Assembly (NCBI GenBank): GCA_021731215.1
Contig: JAKFXU010000260.1
Span: 1-10,587 of the forward strand
Origin: Rhodoferax sp.
Lineage (GTDB): Bacteria; Pseudomonadota; Gammaproteobacteria; Burkholderiales; Burkholderiaceae_C
Reading direction: 5' to 3'
DNA: 10,587 nt
Under the pieces are notes generated by a model that saw only the letters and a program-made list of their open reading frames with translations, had not been told where the DNA came from and ran no database searches. Below are positions 6,203 to 10,587 of this stretch, piece after piece (the stretch's first letter is position 1; every line of letters starts with the position of its first letter). Both the position numbers and the translations under genes were made by a program.

Positions 6203-7713
6203 GTGGATACACGCAAACGACTCGCTGCCATGCGCACGGTGCGCCAGGAAAACCCGGCCGCGCCGGGCCCGGCCAACCCGGCGTGCGTCATCGGTCCGGG
6301 CCAGAGTTGCGAGCATGCGCTGGTAAATCAGGACATTAATCAGAGCCTGTACCAGTATGAAGTCGCGGTGTCGGGCCGATTCAATGTCATCGTCGAGACG
6401 CTCAGGCAGGTGTCGGCGCTGCAGCACGAATCCAACTTCACCCAGGCTGCCCAGGCCATCGCGATGGCCAAATTGGGCTATCAATTGCCAGCACGAATTC
6501 TGGATGAGGCTTGGGTGAGTGGTCTGGATCTGCGCTCCTTGTATTCGCACTGCGTGATCCGGTCTTTCAAAATAACGGTGGACCAAGCGGCGCACGATCA
6601 GCAAGCCCTGCGCGAGCGCACGCCGCTGAACCAGCGCTTCTTTCTTTCCTGTGGCTACCACACCATCGATGTCAGCCCGTGCGCTGACGGGCGGCTGCAG
6701 GGCGCATTGCCCTTCGTTTTTCGCTTCGCGCCTAACGATTCTGTTTGGGTCAAGGCTTATGCTGGCGCACTGTTTGACGTCGAGTCCGATATAGGCGACT
6801 GGTCACAGCGCGAGCTCGACCGGCTCAGCGGGGCTATACCCGGCGGCGAGCAAGCCAACTACCTGAGGTGGCTGTGTATCACTTCAGCTCGTCCAAGCCG
6901 GCACAGCAGGGTTGTGCGGCGCACGGCAGTTGTGACAGCGTGGCGACGCAATCAGCGCTGGAGCGACTGGTGGAACTGCAGTCGGCCATCGAGAACCGCT
7001 TTGGTCGGGGTGCCGCGCCCGATGTGCTGTTGATCGGTGTGGATACCGACACCGATGCCATTCGCGTACACCTGCCCGATGAACTCGGTCACATGAGTCC
7101 GTACCGTTATGCCGACAGCGCCGTGCTGTACCGGGACACTTTGGGCATGGCGACACCGGCGGCGCGCGCGGCGGTTGACGCCGCGGTCTCCAGCGTGGAG
7201 CGGGCCGACGGCTGGGGTCAGGGCGTGGGTGTCATGCAGCCGGGGATGCGCCAGTTGGTGATGGCCTTGCTGGAGGCCAATTTGTCCCAGATCGAATACG
7301 TCATACAGCACCATGACGGGCGCTATGCCGACATCGGCCACAACGAGCGGTTCATTTGTGTCGGCGAGTCCTTGAGCGAGGTGCAGTTTCGCAATATGTT
7401 TTATTTTGCACACCTGAGCACCGTGGAAGATGGCGCCGCCGATGTCGATATTGGGGTGAAGATTTTCACCGGTTTGAATGTTGCCCGGGGCTTGCCCATG
7501 CCGGTGCTGGTTCATTTTCATTATTCGTCCAAGTTGCCGGGCTCACGCGTGCGGGCGCTGGCCCGCTGCCGGCGCGTCAAAAACGCCATCGAGGCGCGTT
7601 ACCAATCCTTGCAGCAACGCGGTTTTCTGCACTGCTGCACGGCCGTGTCCGACACGGAAGGCTCGGAACGTTGCACCTTGCTTGAAGATCAAGCCATCGA
7701 ACCCGCTCATTGA
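6203..7713 (+). pseudogene. csoSCA: carboxysomal carbonic anhydrase CsoSCA, frame broken near 6866
   Basis: CsoSCA (CsoS3, an epsilon or divergent beta-type zinc carbonic anhydrase) makes CO2 from bicarbonate inside the carboxysome. One frame runs from GTG 6203 through GEQANYLR (residue 222, codon 6866-6868); homology then continues in the -1 frame with VAVYHFSSSKPAQQGC from 6868. Joined, the protein would be 503 residues, close to the roughly 514 of Halothiobacillus. Zn ligand C160 and dyad D162/R164 (CADGR) lie before the break. Ligands H227 and C238, 11 apart like H242/C253 of Halothiobacillus, lie after it. Without correction the first frame ends at 7033 after an Arg/Trp-rich nonsense tail. 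The sequence CTGAGGTGG suggests one G lost from an AGGG run. GTG 6203 is preferred because MDTR resembles family N-termini and TGAGGG lies upstream. Either a sequencing error or a true loss of function. Confidence 0.88.
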
Positions 7714-7723
7714 AGGTGAACTC

Positions 7724-7975
7724 ATGAAGATCATGCGCGTTGAAAAAACTTTGGTCAGCAGCAACCGTATCGATGGCTTTGGTCATCGTCCCTTGCTGGT
7801 GTTGCAGGAAAAGGTGGGTGGCTCCAGGAGCGTGGCGGTGGATGCGATTGGCTGCATTCCGGGTGACTGGGTGATTTGCGTCGGATCGTCGGCGGCCCGG
7901 GAGGCCGCAGGAAGCAAGGAGTTTCCATCCGACTTGACCATCGTCGGAATCATCGATCACTGGAAAGAAGGCTGA
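7724..7975 (+). CDS. csoS4A: carboxysome shell vertex protein CsoS4A
   Basis: The 83-residue protein belongs to the BMC pentamer (CcmL/EutN, Pfam BMV) family and caps the icosahedral vertices of the shell. It starts MKIMRVEKTLVSS and ends with the family signature LTIVGIIDHW; GDWVICVGSSAAR in the middle is the typical turn near the pore. The ATG at 7724 has AAGG at 7713-7716 and lies 10 bases after the csoSCA stop, so a longer in-frame start inside csoSCA is rejected. It is 6 bases from csoS4B, implying coupled translation of the two minor vertex proteins. Only a few dozen copies per shell are expected, yet loss makes shells leaky in other species. Confidence 0.95.
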   Translation: MKIMRVEKTLVSSNRIDGFGHRPLLVLQEKVGGSRSVAVDAIGCIPGDWVICVGSSAAREAAGSKEFPSDLTIVGIIDHWKEG

Positions 7976-7981
7976 TCGGCC

Positions 7982-8245
7982 ATGGAAATCATGCGCGTGC
8001 TCGATGACCTGGTGTGTTCCCGCCGGATCGGCGGTTTGCAAGCGGCGTCGTTGCGCTTGCTGCAAAACCAGGCCGGGGATTGGCAAGTGGCGACCGATCC
8101 GGTGGGGGCGCCGGTCGGTAAATGGGTGTTTACCACGACTGGCAGTGCGGCCCGCGTCGCCATGCCAGACCCCAGGGTGATGACGGACTTGACCATTTGC
8201 GGAATCATTGATCACTGGGTTGACGAGGCTGCGGATGCGGCGTGA
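7982..8245 (+). CDS. csoS4B: carboxysome shell vertex protein CsoS4B
   Basis: The 87-residue protein is the second BMC pentamer paralogue. It shares MRV near the N-terminus, the GSAAR turn and the LTICGIIDHW signature with CsoS4A, but differs through the middle and carries a short acidic/Ala tail (VDEAADAA). Gene order (A then B) and the weaker central motif support CsoS4B. The ATG at 7982 follows the csoS4A stop by 6 bases. AAGAAGG inside the csoS4A end (7964-7970) is a possible, somewhat distant Shine-Dalgarno, so translational coupling is likely. No membrane segment or signal peptide is present. Confidence 0.94.
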   Translation: MEIMRVLDDLVCSRRIGGLQAASLRLLQNQAGDWQVATDPVGAPVGKWVFTTTGSAARVAMPDPRVMTDLTICGIIDHWVDEAADAA

Positions 8246-8306
8246 ATCTGGTTTTCAGGTAGTTGGTTTGATGGATGTTTTTTTTATTAACTTTTAGGAG
8301 TAAATG

Positions 8307-8603
8307 ATGGCTGAACGCATTGGTATTGCATTGGGAATGATTGAAACGCGTGGACTGGTGCCCGCTATTGAGGCGGCTGACGCCATGACCAAGGCGGCGG
8401 AAGTGCGCTTGATTGGCCGGCAATTTGTCGGCGGCGGCTACGTGACGGTTTTGGTCCGGGGTGAAACCGGTGCTGTCAACGCCGCCGTGCGGGCTGGCGC
8501 CGATGCGTGCGAGCGCGTCGGCGACGGGCTGGTGGCGGCTCACATCATTGCCCGGGTTCATTCGGAAGTGGAAAGCATTCTGCCCACCACCCTGAGTGCC
8601 TGA
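8307..8603 (+). CDS. csoS1C: major shell hexamer protein CsoS1 (CsoS1C position)
   Basis: The 98-residue single BMC-domain protein forms flat hexamers that tile the shell facets. GMIETRGLVPAIEAADAMTK is the BMC start, and FVGGGYV (residues 40-46) lines the central pore through which bicarbonate and other small anions are thought to pass. It differs from the next two copies only in the first seven and the last dozen or so residues. Of tandem ATGs at 8304 and 8307, the second is preferred: AGGAG (8296-8300) is then 6 bases away and the length becomes the family-standard 98. The 61-base gap before it holds an 8-T run (8278-8285). The paralogue letter is assigned by gene order only. Confidence 0.95.
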   Translation: MAERIGIALGMIETRGLVPAIEAADAMTKAAEVRLIGRQFVGGGYVTVLVRGETGAVNAAVRAGADACERVGDGLVAAHIIARVHSEVESILPTTLSA

Positions 8604-9222
8604 AGTTTTTTATAGCGAAATTCGTGTCAACCAAGGAGAACAGAATGGACAACGTGACTGGTGTTGCATTGGGAATGATTGAAACGCGTGGCCTGGTGCC
8701 CGCCATTGAGGCCGCTGATGCCATGACCAAGGCGGCCGAGGTGCGCTTGATTGGCCGGCAATTTGTCGGCGGCGGCTATGTCACCGTTTTGGTGCGCGGT
8801 GAAACCGGCGCCGTCAACGCCGCGGTGCGCGCTGGTGCCGATGCGTGCGAGCGCGTGGGTGATGGCCTGGTGGCGGCCCACATCATCGCCCGCGTTCACA
8901 GCGAAGTGGAGAGCATTTTGCCCAAGGCGCTCGGCGCCTGACCCTTGCAATCAACGGAGAATTAAGCATGGCACAAGTAACTGGAATCGCCTTAGGCATG
9001 ATCGAGACCCGCGGTTTGGTGCCCGCGATCGAGGCAGCGGATGCCATGACCAAGGCGGCCGAAGTGCGTCTGATTGGCCGGCAGTTCGTGGGCGGCGGCT
9101 ACGTGACGGTGCTCGTTCGGGGTGAAACCGGCGCTGTCAACGCCGCGGTGCGTGCCGGTGCCGATGCCTGTGAGCGCGTGGGTGACGGCCTGGTAGCTGC
9201 ACACATCATCGCGCGGGTACAC
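8328..9222 (+). repeat. three 234-bp direct repeats within the csoS1 genes
   Basis: Units 8328-8561, 8666-8899 and 8989-9222 encode an identical 78-residue block (residues 8-85 of each protein). Copies one and two share long exact DNA runs, for example 38 bases starting GTGCGCTTGATTGG; copy three differs at many third codon positions. Protein identity with synonymous divergence points to strong purifying selection, with possible partial gene conversion between the first two copies. Such repeats can recombine and can confuse short-read assembly. Confidence 0.85.
8645..8941 (+). CDS. csoS1A: major shell hexamer protein CsoS1 (CsoS1A position)
   Basis: The 98-residue BMC-domain hexamer starts MDNVTGVALGM and ends SILPKALGA, very like Halothiobacillus CsoS1A. 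Residues 8-85, including the FVGGGYV pore loop, are identical to those of the neighbouring copies. The ATG at 8645 is chosen from a strong AAGGAGA Shine-Dalgarno just upstream and from the family length; the frame is open upstream to 8507, but that stretch overlaps csoS1C and has no homology. Having three near-identical genes raises dosage of the most abundant shell protein and allows mixed hexamers. The A/C naming rests on order, not on a diagnostic residue. Confidence 0.95.
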   Translation: MDNVTGVALGMIETRGLVPAIEAADAMTKAAEVRLIGRQFVGGGYVTVLVRGETGAVNAAVRAGADACERVGDGLVAAHIIARVHSEVESILPKALGA

Positions 9223-9306
9223 GACGAAGTCGAAAGCATATTGCCTTCCCAACCCGAGTCCGGGGGCGGCGGACGCGACGGCGAGATTTGTCCTGTCATC
9301 AGCTGA
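8968..9306 (+). CDS. csoS1B: shell hexamer protein CsoS1B with C-terminal extension
   Basis: The 112-residue BMC-domain protein is identical to the other two copies over residues 8-85, but after SILP it has a longer tail, SQPESGGGGRDGEICPVIS. The added length and third position match CsoS1B, which has about a dozen extra residues in Halothiobacillus. The tail is a Gly-rich flexible linker ending in a short hydrophobic segment with one Cys, so it may contact another shell or cargo protein. The ATG at 8968 has GGAGA 8 bases upstream. Ten bases separate its stop from the ferritin-like gene. Its codon choice is the most diverged of the three copies. Confidence 0.94.
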   Translation: MAQVTGIALGMIETRGLVPAIEAADAMTKAAEVRLIGRQFVGGGYVTVLVRGETGAVNAAVRAGADACERVGDGLVAAHIIARVHDEVESILPSQPESGGGGRDGEICPVIS

Positions 9307-9316
9307 GGCGCCGCCG

Positions 9317-9769
9317 ATGAGCACTGACCCTCGCACCATCGGCTGGCTCTCGCGTGCGCTGACGCACGAGCTGGGCGCGGTGCAGCAGTATTTGGCGCAA
9401 GGCGTGCTGGCTCGGCTGTGGGGTGATGACGGTCTGGCTCAGAGCCTGGAGAAAAATGCACAGGACGAGTTGCGCCACGCCCAGGTGCTGATGGAGCACT
9501 TGATTTATGCCGGTGTGGCGCCAGCGGCGGGGCAAATAGCGCCCGCGCGCCTGGGGCGCACACTGTCTGATTTCATGGAGTCCAACCGGCTTCTGGAGAC
9601 GCAGGCAGTGCGGCTGTATCAACAGGCGCTGGCCCATGCGCAACGGGTTCGGGATGCTGGACGCGCAGCAGTTTTTGAGGGGCTGCTGCGGGAAGAACTC
9701 GAGCATTTGCATGTTATCAATGACCAAAATCCGCAGTCTGGCGGTGGCTTGGAGAAAAATCATGATTGA
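9317..9769 (+). CDS. bacterioferritin-like di-iron protein of the cso operon, heme ligand absent
   Basis: The 150-residue protein folds as a ferritin-like four-helix bundle. All six ferroxidase ligands fall at exactly E. coli bacterioferritin numbering: E18, E51, H54, E94, E127 and H130. The heme-bridging Met52 of Bfr is Leu52 here, so the dimer-interface heme is probably lost. It is a little shorter than Bfr (158 residues) and ends in a polar Gly-rich tail. Ferritin-like genes recur next to alpha-carboxysome operons, but their role (iron storage, oxygen or peroxide handling, or a structural part) is not settled. The ATG at 9317 is preceded by GAGG at the csoS1B stop. The stop overlaps the acRAF start by 8 bases, implying coupled translation. 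Confidence 0.85.
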   Translation: MSTDPRTIGWLSRALTHELGAVQQYLAQGVLARLWGDDGLAQSLEKNAQDELRHAQVLMEHLIYAGVAPAAGQIAPARLGRTLSDFMESNRLLETQAVRLYQQALAHAQRVRDAGRAAVFEGLLREELEHLHVINDQNPQSGGGLEKNHD

Positions 9770-10034
9770 CGTTCCGACCGGGTGGGAATCCAGGGGAAAG
9801 CCCGCCGCACTGTTCCGTCGTTTCGAATTTGACCGGTATGGCCAAACGCGTGATTTTTTGGACGCACTGGCTGCTCTGAGCGAGAGCTCCGGCGTCCATC
9901 CCCAAAACATCAATTTTGGTAGCAAGTACGTCAACATTACGCTTGATGCCCAGGAGCCGACGCTCACGGGTGCGGCCAATCCGGTACTGGCCGAGCAAAT
10001 CAATGGTTTGTACACAAGCGCTGCCAGGCAATAG
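9762..10034 (+). CDS. alpha-carboxysome RuBisCO assembly factor acRAF (PCD-like)
   Basis: The 90-residue protein resembles pterin-4a-carbinolamine dehydratase (PCD/DCoH), the fold of acRAF, a chaperone that aids assembly of form IA RuBisCO without keeping dehydratase activity. The segment GVHPQNINFGSKYVNITL (44-61) matches the PCD strand that carries the catalytic HHP motif, but only one His (H46) remains, as expected for a non-enzymatic member. The ATG at 9762 overlaps the ferritin-like stop (ATGATTGA) and has GGAG 8 bases upstream; a longer frame open from 9636 overlaps the previous gene and is rejected. It ends two bases before the McdA-like ATG. Context and fold agree; a working PCD is the main alternative. 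Confidence 0.85.
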   Translation: MIDVPTGWESRGKPAALFRRFEFDRYGQTRDFLDALAALSESSGVHPQNINFGSKYVNITLDAQEPTLTGAANPVLAEQINGLYTSAARQ

Positions 10035-10036
10035 CC

Positions 10037-10587
10037 ATGTCTACGCTGGTCGTTGCGGTCATCAACCAGAAAGGTGGCGCTGGCAAAACCACCCTGGCGA
10101 TGAATTTGGCGGTCGGACTGGCCCAGCGTGGCGAGACCTTGCTGCTCGATCTGGACCCGCAAGCCTCATGCATCCAATGGGCGAGTCAGGGCATTGCGCC
10201 CTTTCCGGTGCCAGTCAAGCAAATTCACAAGCGCTGGGACGGGGCCAGTCTGCGTCGCGACTACCGGGCCTACCCGCATCTGGTGCTCGACTGCCCACCT
10301 TCGCTGGACCACCCGGCATTTGCCCAAGCCTTGCGCGCCTGTGATGTAGCGCTGATTCCCGTGTTGCCGTCGCCGATCGACCTGTGGGCCAGCGTGCGTT
10401 TGCCGCAGGAAATTGCCCAGGCGAGAAAGACCAACCCGCGCTTGCGCGCACACCTGGTACTCAATCAGCTCGAACCAAAAAGTGCTTTGTCCGCTGCCAT
10501 GCGCGATGCCCTGGCCGGGTTTGGCGTGCCGGTGCTGGCCTGCGAGATTCGCCGCCGGTCTGTCTACCGCAACTCTGCGCTCAGCGC
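10037..10587 (+). CDS. mcdA: ParA-family ATPase, McdA-like (partial, runs off right edge)
   Basis: The first 183 codons encode a ParA/MinD-type ATPase. The deviant Walker A is KGGAGKTT (12-19) with signature lysine K12, Walker A' is LLDLDPQAS (36-44) and Walker B is LVLDCPPS (82-89). In alpha-carboxysome loci this protein is McdA, which binds nucleoid DNA with ATP and, with McdB, spaces carboxysomes evenly in the cell and at division. The absence of an N-terminal HTH fits the small McdA/Soj type more than plasmid ParA with its long N-terminus. The ATG at 10037 starts 2 bases after the acRAF stop; the Shine-Dalgarno is weak, so coupling is likely. The frame is open to the window end; mcdB should follow. 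An unrelated ParA is unlikely given this context. Confidence 0.9.
   Translation, partial: MSTLVVAVINQKGGAGKTTLAMNLAVGLAQRGETLLLDLDPQASCIQWASQGIAPFPVPVKQIHKRWDGASLRRDYRAYPHLVLDCPPSLDHPAFAQALRACDVALIPVLPSPIDLWASVRLPQEIAQARKTNPRLRAHLVLNQLEPKSALSAAMRDALAGFGVPVLACEIRRRSVYRNSALS

Noticed and set aside
5939..6661. Minus-strand open frame of 240 codons across the csoS2/csoSCA junction
   Set aside because: It lies opposite two well-supported genes and shows no recognisable domain; it is a GC-rich shadow frame.
6860..6890. Programmed frameshifting as the explanation for the csoSCA break
   Set aside because: Codons TAC CTG AGG TGG contain no repeat-type slip site, and I see no stable downstream hairpin. 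A missing base fits better.
8263..8290. Internal promoter before the csoS1 genes (TTGGTT, 16 bases, TATTAA)
   Set aside because: The hexamers are weak, and the predicted start would fall at the AGGAG Shine-Dalgarno and cut it off. The nearby 8-T run has no stem before it, so it is not a terminator either.

Overview
The window is an alpha-carboxysome (cso) locus from a chemolithoautotrophic proteobacterium, most likely a betaproteobacterium of the Burkholderiales type. This rests on gene order, the form IA RuBisCO sequence, moderately high GC coding DNA and the divergent LysR regulator. The species cannot be fixed from the sequence alone.

Layout. Positions 1-1057 hold a possible gene tail and a DHH-family phosphoesterase gene on the plus strand. 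It converges with cbbR on the minus strand (1069-1986), leaving 11 bases between the stops. cbbR is divergent from the main operon across a 171-base AT-rich control region (1987-2157). That region holds a T-N11-A LysR box inside a good candidate cbbR promoter. From 2158 to the right edge everything is on the plus strand and tightly packed: cbbL, cbbS, csoS2, csoSCA (csoS3), csoS4A, csoS4B, three csoS1 hexamer genes, a bacterioferritin-like gene, an acRAF gene and the first 183 codons of a ParA-type ATPase (McdA-like) that runs off the window. No tRNA, rRNA, mobile element or CRISPR array was seen, and no stretch over 300 bases lacks a gene.

How the genes work together. CbbR senses metabolic state and controls the operon. 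CbbL and CbbS form the RuBisCO cargo. CsoS2 is the disordered scaffold that binds RuBisCO through its N-terminal repeats and the shell through its later repeats. CsoSCA turns bicarbonate into CO2 inside the shell. CsoS1 hexamers make the facets and CsoS4 pentamers the vertices. acRAF helps RuBisCO assembly, McdA (with McdB, expected beyond the window) spaces carboxysomes on the nucleoid, and the ferritin-like protein has no settled role.

Main points of interest. First, csoS2 carries a complete -1 programmed frameshift signal at the boundary between its M-repeats and C-terminal region: slippery heptamer C_CCA_AAG at 5405-5411, a 5-base spacer, and a 9-bp hairpin at 5417-5451. It predicts a 455-residue short form beside the 711-residue full form. 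Second, csoSCA is broken by an apparent one-base deletion near 6866-6868, exactly between its zinc ligands, with no slippery site to rescue it; this is either a sequencing error or a real mutation. Third, the CsoS2 M-repeats keep an exact 59-residue period in which a pair of cysteines is kept or lost together. Fourth, the bacterioferritin-like protein keeps all six di-iron ligands at E. coli Bfr numbering but has Leu in place of the heme-ligand Met52.
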